This document shows positions 37,401 to 52,400 of a stretch of 64,000 bases of DNA, in pieces. The notes below the pieces were generated by a model that was given only the letters and a program-made list of their open reading frames with translations, was not told where the DNA came from and made no database searches. The translations under genes and the position numbers were made by a program. The DNA is from Pteria penguin (taxonomy: Eukaryota; Mollusca; Bivalvia; Pterioida; Pteriidae). The stretch's first letter is position 1; each line of letters starts with the position of its first letter. The stretch spans positions 65,794,381 to 65,858,380 of the forward strand of contig CM068581.1 in the NCBI GenBank assembly GCA_035048485.1, given 5' to 3'.

Positions 37401-40400
37401 TCCAAAAATTGAGATATTGACAAAATTCTTTCAAAGTGACATTCCTTACCATAATTATGATCACAACAGTCCATAAGAAATCATCATTATCAATTAACTA
37501 GGAAATATGACACTTTTCTGCATTGAAATCACCAAGTCCAAAGAAATGTTGAAAAAAAAATTCTAAAATTTGATTTTGGAAGGGAACCAAAATGACAATA
37601 CATCTTCACTCATCCCTCTAGATCATTTCTATGCATTCTGTTTGTCTCTGTATACAGCCCGTTTGAAAAAGAATATTGAAGGAGGGAACTCTTTTGTGAC
37701 CTACTTTTGACTATGGTGGCGCCATCTGTAAAGAGGTCTGGACGAAAACATCAGAATTTGAAGCGGATCATAAGTGACTTATTTCTACCAAGATTTATTA
37801 AAATCCTTCAAACAGTTTTGTAGAAAAAGTTGAAAATGTGAAAAATGGCCAACCCCCCAACCCCCCACTTTTTTTTGGAAGTCTTAAAAAATTCATAAAA
37901 AATCCAAAAATTGAGATAATGACAAAATTCTTTCACAATAATATTCCTTACCACAATTATGATCAAAATAGTCATTAAGAAATCATCAATATCAATTAAC
38001 TAAAAAACATGACACTTTTCTGCATTGAAATGACTAAGTCCAGAAACACGTCAAAAAAGTGTAAATTTCTATCTGACAGATCTTAACCCCGAACACAATT
38101 CTTAATAACCCATCTTTATAGATTATTGAAATGCAATTAGTTTCCCCATTTATGTACTGGTTCTGGAGGAGAAGATGTTTGAAGAGGGGAACTGTTTTGG
38201 ACACTTTTGGCCCCGCCCTGGATCCACCCGAGGGAATCTGGATCTCGAACACAATTTTAGTAGGGGACCTTGAGTACATCATTTACACAAAGTTTGATCC
38301 AAATCTGCAATGTAGTTCCAGAGAAGAAGTCAAAAATGTGAAAAAGTTAACGACGAACAGACGACAACGGACGATGGACGGCGCACTATGACTATAGCTC
38401 ACTTGAGCCTTTGGCTCAGGTGAGCTAATAAAAAAGAAGTTGTAAGATTTTTTTATGATGATGTCATATGCATTTCGATGAATGCCTGACAAAGGATATC
38501 TTGGTTCATGATGTCATGAATACAGAAAACTGAGTATCCTCTGAATGTCACGTTCATTGATCAATCAATTATTTTGTTTGATTCATTTTATTACAGCAGA
38601 CTACAGAGCTGGGTGAGGTACTGTCAGTAAATATATACAATGCTCAAATTGCTCAAAGACAAATTTTACAACAATAATTGATTTTGTAACACATCGATCC
38701 ATATTTCAATAAAGAGAGTGAAATTTAGCAGACATTTGGTTGTTATGCTTGTTATGTCGCAATCAAACGTCTGACTTGTCCAACATTAAACGACGTCAAT
38801 ACAATTCAATTATGTTCTATACTGGTAGAGGACCAGGTACCGGCTAGGACCAGTTACCGGCTGCTCTGTTATTTCCGCCTTTGAAATGTTAATTTCTGAG
38901 ATTTTTTCACGTGATGTAAGATACTTACCATTGCATATGAAAATTTGGTCAATTCACGTTTTGAATACCCCTTATAATCTAGTAGCCTGTAACTGGTCTT
39001 AGCTGGTAAATGGCCCATTACCAGTATAGTTGGACATTAGAGGAACATGGATAAGTGTATTACTCGAATGTTGACATGATCAGCAAATGAATCGTTGGAG
39101 AGGTGGTATCGGTGGAAATCTCCACTCAATTGCTACTGTTGTCACAAAAGATAGTAACATCTCTGCTTTACATTCATTAAATGATGACTAATAAGGAAAA
39201 GCATGTACACATGTATGACTACATGAAGTATAAGACAATAGAAAACACTCTTAAACTTCCAAAAGGAAGCGCACTGAATAGAAAAAAAACAGAAACATTC
39301 AGCATCATGAATTTACAGCGTCTTGGCCTTTATCAAATAATAAAAAACGATAAGAAGGAAGCTATGTAAAATTCATCATTATGCCATGTATGTTTCTGCA
39401 TAGATAAAAATATAACGGTAAATGCACAAAGCCTTAACTACATATTTATTTATGCCAAAGCATACAGGGCATAGTGATGGATTTTACATAACTCTCTATT
39501 CATATCGTTTTGATCATTTGATAAAAGCCAAGAGGTAGAAAATTTGTGATACATGTATTGGTGTTTCTGTTTTTAAATAAAAGAGATTAAGTTTTCAAAT
39601 GTGTTTCAAAATTTCCTCTGTTATATTAATCTTATTTCTAAGTACATGCCAAACGTGCGATGAGAAAATTATGTCATTCTGTTGTGATCTCACAATCGAT
39701 GCAAATTAACACCTAAAGAAGATCCAGCCATAGTTTGTCTGGTGTCAGGCCCCATACATCATGTACAACTGAAAATATGTCTATTTCTAGCTCTTTTCTA
39801 AGGGGCAATACATTAAGTACTACTATATATATAATGGTTATATTAAATGGTAAAAAGAGGATGGGTTGACAGTACTGAAAATGTAATTACTTGCATGTCA
39901 ACCAGGGATCAGTGGGAAAAAGAAAGGTTTCCTACTGATTTGTAATACATGTCTAAAGGGCAAAATTAGACACAAAATGTGGCAGAATACTTGGATTCAG
40001 TATTTATACAACATTTATGGCCATATTTTGTGACTATCAAGGCAAACTGAGATGCAGATTGAGAGGCTAAGGGAGATAAGGAATGAATAAATGTTTATTT
40101 ATGATTATTTTTCACAAAGGCTGTAAACTTACTCTGCGAAACTGGAATATGGGATAACACTGAAGAATAACAACACATGTAAACGAAAATGAACAAAAAC
40201 CATTTGTTTTGGGTAACATCCTATTTGTCATGAAAATACAATCCAAATGGTCTTTTGGGGGAAAAACTGTAAATGTACTTATTTTAAGGTGTCAAATTTC
40301 AGCTCAAACCATAGAAATAGAGATTTGTGAAATATTTAGTAATAAATGAGCACAACTTGTAATTGTCCATCTCTGTGTATTTTAAAACATATGCATTACG

Positions 40401-43400
40401 CATTTGCATTAGAGTAACCCTAAATTGCTGTATAAAGGACAGCATTACCTCTGCTGAAATATGAAATTTCCCTGAAATAAGTACATATTTGTTATATGCA
40501 GACAGGATTTAAAATAAGTAAAATGGTTTTGTTTGGTAGGTCTTCTTTAAATCAATTATATACATGAATAAAAAAGACGATGACTCAAATCCTTTCCATG
40601 AATGTTGTAGGATAAATTTATTTCAGCATTAATTGGACACCATTCGGTAGGCCTGATGGGTTAAAACGTCAGGAAACATCAAACGACTTACCGTTAACAG
40701 CTAAGTGTAATCTATCCCATAAGTCTGGATTTTTTACTAACAGGTTTTAAAACAATTAAAATCTGATTGAGTAAACACTTTGATAGTTGCACAACTTAAA
40801 ATTTTTTTTATTCAGGAAAATAAATACTTTTCCAACTGTTCTGAGAATCTTGATTTATGTAGGCAATAAACAACCAAAATGAGTTGAAATATTCATACTG
40901 AAGCACATTTACTTAACACATAAACTTCATCATAAAGCAATTTAGATAATATTTTTTCCAAATGTTAAATGAAAGGACTTGAAAGTCCTCAAGGTCGGAA
41001 TTGCATGGTCAAGTACATCAAAGGTAATAAAGTCATGATCCACCAAGAGATCACACACCAAGTGTGTAATGTTTAGGATCAGTATTGACAGAAACACGGT
41101 CTGTGCACAGGTGCTCGTCTTCATATAAACAACGGCTCCGCCCCTGTACACCCCTGTATGTCTCTGTCTCGTACTATATAGTTATCTCATTCTCTCTCAT
41201 CACTTTTGATATTGACAGTAGTATGAAATTAGCAATCTGGACAGTCTCCCGCTGTACATGTACATTTGGGGAAAACCACGTCTACACATGTAGATCTATA
41301 AATAACTGGTTATTTTAGTAACATTACACATCAACAACTACCAAGACGTTTGTTTATCGTTGTAACGAGAAGATTGTAGAGTACTTTGAATTCCACTGCT
41401 ATAAAAAGAAGCGATATTCTCAAGTTTTATTCATTATAATACAATGGATACTAGAACGGACTAGTAGTGTACTTCTTAAATTACGGCACAGCTACACAAT
41501 AATGTCAATTGTACTTTTTCGGGACTTTCCGTCGAGTATACGGAAAGACTGCATGTCCTCCAGCGCATGAATATAACTCGTCTAAATCGATGGAATAACG
41601 GCACATCTATTTTCTCATCTGATCAAACTTATCTTGTATTGAATCGTACAATATGAACTATAAGTACTAAAAGTAAATCTAATCACACTTTTTCTAAATA
41701 TCGACACACTATTTATACACGAGGAGGTATTTTCTGCGTTCCACGCGTTCACCACAGCATATTGTAAAGACTAGGGTCTAGAATTGCTACGCAATTCAGA
41801 CCAAAAACTATTGAGTAAAGAAAAAAACACAAACTGAGGAAAAAGAAACTGGAAACCTTCACATATAATCCTGGAAATGATAAGAGGTCCTCTGAAAGGA
41901 AGTGTGCTGGGCTGATTTAACCAGCAGATATGGAGATTTAGACTTAGATATTTTGTTATTTTTTGTTTCTGCTAGATAAAGACCAAATGGCCATGAAATC
42001 TGTGGGCATTGCATCTTTCTTGTTATTTATCTATGACCCTGGAGTCGGCATGTTTAACAGCATATACAACTGTCTAATCAAAAATAAAAGTCACTTACGG
42101 TCTTGGGTGGATCCTGAGGCAGAACTTTTGGAGAAAAAACTTGGTGCCTGAGATATGACTGTTAGTGTAACAACCAAGTGAGACCGACTGGAATGTTCAT
42201 GCACCAGTGTTGCAGATTCTCTCCTGGTTCGTAAACCATGCTGGACCAAACACATGACATCAAACACAGTGTCAACTTGTCTGAAAATGAAAACAAAACG
42301 AAATAAAAACCTTAAAAAAAGAAATGGAATCTGAGGCTAAATTGATTTAAGATTTGTTTCTCATAACCCAATACATTGTTGTTTGGTTTTTTCACAGACA
42401 TTTTGATTGGTTGTTAACTATATATTAGTGATTATGAAGAATTATAGTCTAACTTCAATTACTTGAACGTTGAAAACTCGAAATACCTGAGAAACTCCCA
42501 GTAATCATGTGGTCCTGACAAACTTTAAATTCATTTTGTTAACAACTAGGAAACTTCAAAAACTATAATTTATCTAAGCTCAAAGTGATTTATAGGATCT
42601 CTTACATAACAAGTTATAAAAGGTCGACTGTAATTTTTTTTCAAAAGAAAGCTTTAAATGAAATATAAAATACCCAAATTCTGGGCTTCTTTCTGAGAGA
42701 AAAAAAAAACTGAGAAAATTTTCTTTTTTTCAGACTATGCTGAACTTATCATAAGAACTGACCATGAAAAAGTTGGTAATTTTCATAAAAGTGAGAGTAC
42801 ATAAGGTAACAGTATACTCAATCTGATTAAAGCCATATCTTTATTCCCCTTCTCTATTTGTCCCATTGTGGATAAAGATTTGGGGAAACCCAGTAAGGGG
42901 TCATGTTCTGATGAACTCTGATTTTCAGCCAGTGAGTGGATCGGCTACAAATTCCTAAGAATGAAATTAACATCCCCAGCGTTTGATACCTACAAGGTAG
43001 TTTTGAACAGTGTTTGTTTCATATTGCGTCATTTGCACATGCCTAGCTGAGTCATTGATTGGCTATGGGAAATAACAGTTTCGGTGACTGAAACGTCATC
43101 AGAGTTCACCAGAACATGACCCCTTACTGGGTTTCCCCAGATCGTTATCCATAATGGGACAAATAGAGAAGCGGAGTAAAGATTTGGTTTTAATCAGATT
43201 GCGGTATAATAAGTCATAAGTCTATGAGGTTTACCATGGATAATTAACAACAGCAGATACCCTGCTCTGGTTTCATCTAATATTATATTATACTTAAACA
43301 ATATTTTGAATACTTTGAAGTTTTTGTTAATTTGAGTACAGTACATTTGTTTTCAGTACAATTTGGTTTGACCTCTTGATATTTTGTTTTGCCACCTTAT

Positions 43401-46400
43401 TTTTCAAGAAAAAATATGGGAGGCAGGTATTTTAGTTTTTAATCTTTCTAAAGGAAACAAAGAAAATTCAAAGAAAATACATAAAAACCATTGCTTTGCA
43501 ACAAAACAGCCATAAAGAGACAAATATACCTGCAATAATACAGGTACAAATCTTGATTTTGTATCAGCTTTAAATCATGCATATATGTAAATAATATTGA
43601 AAATCCCTAAAAGTCATGGTATGATGGTATACTGTTGCCATCTGTACTGGTACCTACTCGGAAAACACCTTTATGGATTTGTCTGTGCTTGTACTTACTT
43701 TGAAGTCACTGTTGGTACACTAACACTGCCATCTGTACTAGTGTTGATATCATGCTTTGCATTAGGGTCATGGCTAAGAAGGTCACGAATATCATTGTTG
43801 TAAATCTCTAAGACTGATACTTCCACAGTATGAGACTTCTCTGGTTTTTCAGAAATTAATCTGAAAACAGTAAAATTCAATTCTAACAACAACAACAAAA
43901 TGATTTCTGACTCTGAGGGTTATTGTATCTCAGTTGAATAGAAGTAATTGAGGGCTTTTCCTGTTTCCATTTAAATAATTGTATGGGAATTTTTAGATAT
44001 ATTTCATTACACACGAGAGTTTTCTTTCTAACAATATCTTGTTATATTTGTATCCTCAGACTGAGACACATTTCTCAAGAGTCATTTCTATATACAACAC
44101 TCACACAAATATTTGTATCCTTATAAACATGTTCCCATGAAATATTTTCAAAGTTCAAGAGATGATAATAATTCTTACATCAGGATTGAGTTTTTGCTAC
44201 ATTTATAACTTTGAATAACAGCTTCACAATGAAACTGCCCCAGAAAAATTACGGTTTCCAATCTGAAAGACGACTTCTATGATAAATCTTCTTATCATTA
44301 TATATATGAAGTATCGCCAGATTTAACTTTAACCACACCCTTCACATAGTTTCATTGTGACATCACAGTTAAATTCATGTTTTTACAAGCCAATTATTAA
44401 TGACGTCATAATGAAACAGTGTACCAAAGGTGAAATTTCAGGCATCTCATGATAGTCAGTTTTCCCAATATAGAATGTTGCTTTAAATGGGTTTTAAGTT
44501 TTATGAGCATCCTACCATAAGAATTTTTCAACATTGTAACAATAATTCCTTCCTCAATATGGATTGGTATCTGGGCATATTGAACTCCTGAAATATATCC
44601 TTGGGGTTTGTCGTGGTATATCTGTAACAACTTCCATGACCTATTGGTAAAGTTTCTGGTACCAATCACTCCAAGATGATTTCACCTGATGCAAATCACT
44701 CCAAGATGGTTAAACCTGATACAAATTCCACCTGATACCAATCACTCCAAGATGATTTCACCTGATACAAATCATTCCAAGATGATTTCACCTGATACAA
44801 ATTCCACCTGATACCAATCACTCCAAGATGATTTCACCTGATACAAATCACTCCAAGATGATTTCACCTGATACCAATCACTCCAAAATGATTTCACCTG
44901 ATGTCAATCACTCCAAGTTGATTTCACCTGATACCAATCACTCCAAGATGATTTCACCTCATATTAATCACTTCAAGATGATCTCATGTGACAGTATAAT
45001 CCTTATCACTATAACTTTCAAACACACACATGACAACATGATCAAGGATAAAGCTAGGTTTCTAACCCTGCAAAACTCATATCAAAACCTGGACTTACAA
45101 ACAGCTCAATCATGCCAAGTTTCACCAACATATACTTTTAATTGTTGTCAATACAATGTTGATACTCCAGGATTATTCTATATATATGATGGCAGACAGT
45201 GATGAATGATGGAGGAATCAGAGTTCACTAGAAAAAAATTACTGAAACCCCCCACCTCTCCCCACTGACCCCAATTTGGATTTGAACACAGAGGTGAGTT
45301 GTAGAGCCCATTTAGCTCCCTGCCATCAAACAGAATGACTCTGTGACATCTGATTATCTATATTATGATCTCCTTACCTGAAGAGTTCTCTTGCAGCTCG
45401 TGGAATCACTCCCTCATCAGGATGTGGATCTCTACTCGGATTGTAGTCCTCATTTTTATGACTCCCTAGCATAGTATGAGTTTTTCCACTCCCTGTTTGG
45501 CCGTAAGCCATTATGCAGATGTTGTAACTGAGAACATATGAAATGAATTTCAGATTTTAATGACTGTAACTAATGCTGACCCTATCAGCTAAACTCTACT
45601 AAAATACAATTCAATTTGCTGTTAGGGTAAAAAAAAGTAAAGATCTGTTTCATTGGCCTCACTCCATGCCAAACAGTGTGTATCATTTATGTTTTTAAGA
45701 TGATTTTGCTGAAAAATAATCATTCGCAAGCATTTTCTGAATATTTTCTCTCTAAAAAAGAAATACTTGCATGATTTTAAAAAGCTAAGAACTGAGAAAC
45801 AACTTTATTATCTATTCATCTGAAAATAATATTTTCGTTGAATTAAGAATATATAGCTAGGACACATTGCACATCATATTAGTGAACTTGATATAATATA
45901 GAAAAGAGAACTGCAACCAGAATTCTCTCGATTATTTATCAATTAAACACCATGCTAAACGATCCACTTACCCATCTAATAACGATGTCAACATAGGCTG
46001 GACTTCATCAAAAAGTCCACTCTGGGATTCCACAGGATCAAAAACTCTAAAATGACAAGATACATGACAATATATATATGTTGTTAGATAAATACATGTA
46101 TAGTTTTTACATTAGTTTGTATTAAATTTTATGTAAACGAATTTGATTTAAATTTCTTGGATAATTTTCCTTACAAAATTTTCAATAGATTTACTTTAGT
46201 AAGCCTTACCTTTCAAATTCAAACACTTTATTATGTTTGGCAGTTCTGACACAAACATTTTCCTGAAATAGTTTACAAATCATTAGTATGCAAAGTAATA
46301 ATTTTAACTGCTATACCATTTTTTTGATACCATCTTTTCTTTGTATGGTTGGTGCTTAAAACCATATATATGTTGTTGTATGTTTTCAAGCTTGGTAGAG

Positions 46401-49400
46401 GGAAAAAAAAAATCAAAAATAGGACTCAGAAAGTTTAAAGTCTGGATTTCATTGGATGCTTGATCATACTGTATGTATACCTGTAAAGGCAGGTATCCAT
46501 GTCGATGACATTGACAGAAGCATTACAAGAACAAAGGGTCTCAGTACCTAAACTTGTCTTATGAAATTGATTCCTCTCAGACAATCTGATTAAAACTAAA
46601 TCTTTATTCCGCGTATCTGTTTGTCCCATTGCGGATAAAGATCTGACAAAACCCTAAAAGGAGTCATGTTTTGGTGAATTCTGATTTCAACCAATCAGTG
46701 GATCAGCTAAAAATTTCTAAGAATGAAATTAAAATCCCCAGCGTTTGTATGTTTCATTTTAGTGTAAGCGTGACCTACAAAGTAGTTTTTGAACAGTTTT
46801 TGTTACATATTGCGTCACTTGCACGTGCCTAGCGGAGTCATTGACTGGCTATGGAAACAACAGTTTCTGGGACTGGACTGTCAATCAGTTCACCAGAACA
46901 TGACCTCTTTTGTGGTTTTGCCAGATCTTTATCTGCAATGGGATATACAGATAAGTGGAATAAAGGATTTTAAATTTATCTAAAAACAGGCAAACTAGCT
47001 AGGCAACACATTTTAAATAAAATTTATCATTATACCCATTTTAATTTGGGGTGTTCCTAAGTCACAGGAGGAATATCCCAGGAAGAAGACAAAGAAGATA
47101 AAGATTTGGTTTTAATCTGCCTCTTAGATCGCCATGAATATTTAAGAAAGTAACTAACTATATCCTGCATATTTGTGATTATTGTAATATAGCCATTTCC
47201 CTTTTGGATAGGAACATAACATCATAACAAATGTGATGTCGAAGAATTCTTGTGGAAGGGTGATTTTCTCTCTTCATTTCCCATAGTTTTACATTGGTTT
47301 CCATAGATTTTGGTTTATTCTACATCAAGTATCTTCTCCAAGGGAAGATAACTCTGTATCACAAACCACCTAATATAACTTAAGTGTGATCCAAGGACAC
47401 ACAACATCATGTTGAGTCACTTGTGGAATTTAAGCTATTCCTGTCTCAATTGGAATATACCATTACATCAGCCATTTTGACAAACTACATTCTTCAATTT
47501 TTCTGCTATCTATTCTAAATTTTTCTTAATATGATTTGTATTTTAGTATCTTAATTGTCACACTTACAAAGTTCTATTTGCAATGAATCAAATACTGTAA
47601 TACACACTGACAAACTGTGTAAAAATATATCGCAAAATTTCAATTTCAGATAATGTATACATAATTGTGATTGGTATATCAAAACTGGCATATGATACTC
47701 ACATCATCTACAAAATGCACTACTACTTCTGATTTTGTCCCAGTTCTGAAATATTAAAAAAAAAATTTTATTAGAAATTAATATATTAATCGTGAAAAAA
47801 TGATTTTTTTTTGTTCTTGTTTCTGATTTTATATGATGTAAGGGGCAATGTAGGGCAAATAAAGTTTTGTCACAAAAATTTGTGTCATATTATGGTGATG
47901 TCACAATGCAAGCATTAATATCATAATGAAAATTCCAGAAAAAAAACTGTTTGTCTGATATTATGTCCCTTACATCATTTAAGATCAGAAAAAGGTCTAT
48001 TGACCTATGATAACTATGTAGCTATGCAGGCAAGATAGAAAGCTGCTATAAATATTAAACAGAAATTATTATTAACGCAACCACCTTTTTATTATAATAC
48101 AATTTTCTGGCAATGATGTCAAATTTCCAGGACAAACAGATAACTGTTAAACTTACAGTTTCTGTGTAACTTTCCAGTTAGATATTCAAAGGATTCACTA
48201 CTTAAAATGAAAACAATTAATAAGGAAATGTAGTTTATAATATACAATATAATATATAAGATAATTTTATCAAATTAATAGTCATCTTTCTTAGCAAAAG
48301 ACTTATTAAATGCAACAACCGGTGATGACTGATGTTTAGCCGCAAAGGAAATTGCTTATCTAAGAAAAGACAGCCAACTTCCATCAGGTACAGCGGCATG
48401 CTTTACCTGAGAATCAACTGGGATGATGGGAGAATGCATTACCTTAACATAAATGGTAAATGTTTATCATCAGAATAAAAGAACACCGTATTGGTTAAAA
48501 ATTTCAGTCTAAAAATATTTTTCTTAAGTTCCACGGTATGTTCCATTAAAATATTTTCATTTACCTTCCCAGGGTAGAAATATCCTCATTACCACGGTCA
48601 AACTCCATCAGAGGGCGTAATCTACAATGTACTCGTATGTTACCTCTCAGTTCCTGTAAAAGAAAATAAACTTGATGGTTAAACGTTCCAGGGCTTTTTG
48701 TTTGTTTATTGTATAGTACCACACCAGGATTACTGCAGCTATACAATGGTATGAAGAGAAAGTTAAAACCTGAGCACCTGGAAATTACAAACCTTTGACA
48801 ATGACTTCCCTCTAAAACATTCCATCTAGGATTTGATCCAGATTTGACAGAGGTGAAAGGGCAATCGTGAAAGGTAGCTGTTTAAAATGATTGGCCTCAT
48901 CAGACAACTTGGTTTTATTTGTTTTAGATATTGCAAATAAGAAACATGGCAAGATGGTAGAGGCATAAAATCAGAAATCTTCTTTTAGGGAGTGATGTTG
49001 TGAATTAAATCAACCATTGCTACCTAAAATGTCTGATAAGAAAGCACTGACTGAGATATAGTTTCAGTACGAAGTGGGATTAAAATGTGATCCAGGTTAT
49101 AAAGCACATCTGCATCAAAGTGTGTGCCTAATAATCTGCTATCCAATGGTTAGTCCTCTTATTATAGGACTTTGAAACTATTTTCATTTAAGGACTTTAT
49201 TTTTGCATGATTTTGTAAGTATGCTACATGTATAAATAAAGTCTTGGCTAGCCTTGATTTGACTATTAAACTAAACTGGTAGTGTACCAGTTACTGGCTA
49301 AGACCAGTTACCGGCAACTACATTATTTCGGCTGTTGAAGCGTGAATTTATGAAATTTTTTCATGTGACCGTCTGCAATACATAGGATACTAAATATTAC

Positions 49401-52400
49401 ATATGAAAATTTTGTCAATTCACGGTTTGAATACCCTTAATAACGCAGTAGCCAGTGACTGGTCTTAGCTGGGAACTGGTCCTTCGCCATTAATATGTGT
49501 ATGGCTTCTCATGAAAAGCATGTCTTGCAACTGTATCCAAAATTAGACAAGTGCAAAAATTTAGTCAAGCGAAGTATGAGTGATTTACAGTAACCGAAAG
49601 CTATAAATGATTTAAAACATCAACTTTCATTCGGATTAAGTTACCATTAGGATGTTATGTAACTCTTGTCTGCGTTTTTTCTCCTTAGCATGTCTCTCAG
49701 TGATCTCCGACATTTTGGTCTCCATCAGTATGATCTGTGACTGAAGTGCAGATAGATTGGAACTCTGGCTCTGATAGACTTGTCGATGTCGCTGCACTAC
49801 TTTGTTAGCATTACTCATCTGGTCTTCAAATTTTATTGGCATTTCCATAGCAACTTTCTGAACATCTGACATATCCCTTTTTATTTTCTGTAAGATTTTT
49901 TTGATTATTGTCAAAAATATGTTATTCATATGATGATTTAAATTGTAATAATAAAGAAAGTGTTATTAATAACTTAGAAAAATTATGGAAAAGGCATTGT
50001 TGAATTCTTAATGTTTTTCAGCATTTCCAATGCGTCTGATAAAGCTATATCTATCAGACGTAAAAAAATTATCACGTCCCCAATTTCCTATGAAAATATC
50101 ATTTGACTATCATTTCCCTGAGTTTTAAATCGGTTTTCCATAGAATTTGATGACATTGCAATTGTTTTATGTCAGATACCATCCCAAATGGGAAGAAACT
50201 CTGTGTCACGAAAAGATTGAATTCTTGTAAAATTCAAAGTATTTAGCTTGTTGAAGAATTGTATCTTTTTAAGATTTGTGAGTTTGAGATATCTGCACTT
50301 ACATCAACCTCCAGTTTTAGTCTGATAGCTGTTTGGGCTACAGATTGTCTAAATTTTTTCTCGTCTTCAAACTGAGTATTGAGGTCGGTATTTTCCTCTC
50401 GACTGCTCTGTAACGTGCCATGAAGCTGTGCAAGTTTAAGATACAGCATTGCATTTTCTGTCTCCAAGTGAGCAATCCTTTCATCTTTTACCTGAAAAGT
50501 ATTGTTTTTTATTTCATTAAAAGACTAGCGGTAGCTGTGAGAAACTTCTTACATTGGAAAAATGGCAACAGAAGTCCAAAATCCTTCAGGTTCACCAAAC
50601 TGAACAAAAATTATTGCCAAATAACAAATATATACATTTATTCAAACACTTAAACATATACATGTAGATCATTTGTACAGTTCAAAGTCCATAGTTCAAA
50701 CTTAATATAAGGTGACCAAGAGAAATTGCTCGATTTCCATTTGAAGACATGGTATGTTTAATGCTGGTATGACGAAGCAAACAGTTTTCATATGCAATAA
50801 CAAATTCAATACACAATTTTTATATTTTACATGATACATGGGGCCAAATGTCCGACAATCTACTTCTTAATGGAATTTTCATTGTAACATCAAGGCGTGG
50901 ATTGTTATATCACAATACAATGACACAAATTCGAGCAACAAAAACATCAAATGTTGGGCATTTAATAGAAGGTGAAATTAATATGAAAAATGTCTATACA
51001 TTTTAATCTACAACAGTGCAGCTGTGATATGCCTGGTAATACTGTTAATGCAATGAAAGATTACAAACTGGGTTTGTCAAATAAAATAGACATTTATAAG
51101 ACAAAGAAACCTTATTCTCATTCATTCGTCAAATGGTATGAATTCTGATTTTGATTTGAATCTTATGCTAGTATCTAATACATGTACTTTGGATTATTAT
51201 TGTTATAAACCACAGCTGAGGATTATGTCACAAACATGGTAGTGACACCTGTCTGTTGTGTTGTTTATTAAATTTTCACCTATGCAATGCACCTGCTGAA
51301 TGCAGCAAAGTTCTTTGATATGGCAAATTCTACATTTATAAAGAACCTTGAATTGAAAGTCTAGAAAAATGACCTCTACTATTACCCTGATAGCTTGGAA
51401 TTCTTTATCACTGACTTATGCTGGTTAAATAATTGTAATGATCATGATTTTGGAAAAGCTATAAAATAAATTTTGCATAAAAGTGTCTTAATTATCGAAG
51501 TTTTGAAATTTTCCAAAAAGGAAGTATTATAAATTGGATTATTCTCTTTTACCTTACATTCACTAAAACAAAGATTGGAAAGGAGGAGGGGATTTAATGT
51601 TTGTTATGTGGTTTCACGTCACACCAAGATTTCACTTATTTTGATGTTATATAGTCGTGGCACCTGTCTGGTACCTGGGCCAACCTTAAAAATATGTTTG
51701 TTTCCCCGAACGCGACCCGGCCCTCCAAGGGTTGGGTAGGTAGGTAGGTAAATAATTTTTTTTTTCTGACTACCAGAACGGCTATAGACAAAACTGATTC
51801 ATGCTTAGTTTGCCAGCTGAAATAAGGGCCTGTAGCAAGAATAGATACACAAAAATCTTTTCTTGAACTTGTTTATTTCTAACACTTTCTGACATCTCAC
51901 ATTGAAACATTCCGGACCTTTATTTTATTGGTGTACGCTTAGGTATCTCATGAATTTGTTTACAGTCGTTACAAACAGGCAAAACAATTTTGTATTTGGT
52001 TTGAAGGTCTCTGTCTCTTTCTGCACTATCTGTTGCGCAGTGGGCACACACATCCTGTCTTCCATGGGAGCTTGGATAATACGCAAACTCTGTAGCAGCT
52101 CTTTCTGGAATCACACCTTTAAACCTTACGTATTTTAAGGATTTGTCAAACTCTAATGCTGTTTGTATGACGTCCCACGGCTCTGGGGATAGAGAAGACG
52201 ATCCCTGAAATGTTGACGAACTCGACAACATGACCTCTGCACAGTCAAGTGCTGCATTTTCTTCGTCCGTAAGGAAAGTATCCGTTATTAATGCGTTTAA
52301 CACGTCCTCCCATGTATATGAACGTTTGAATTGTTTAAGTTTACTTTTAATAACATTCTTGACAAACTTGTCACCCTCATAAATCTCCACAGATGCGCAA

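Noticed and set aside
44665..44990. Regular 30-bp repeats considered as a CRISPR array
   Set aside because: Eukaryotic intron; the repeats are contiguous with no unique spacers.
44828..45202. ORF of [10 protein letters not shown] repeats
   Set aside because: A 30-bp tandem array whose period is a multiple of three; it lies within a kinesin intron on the opposite strand.
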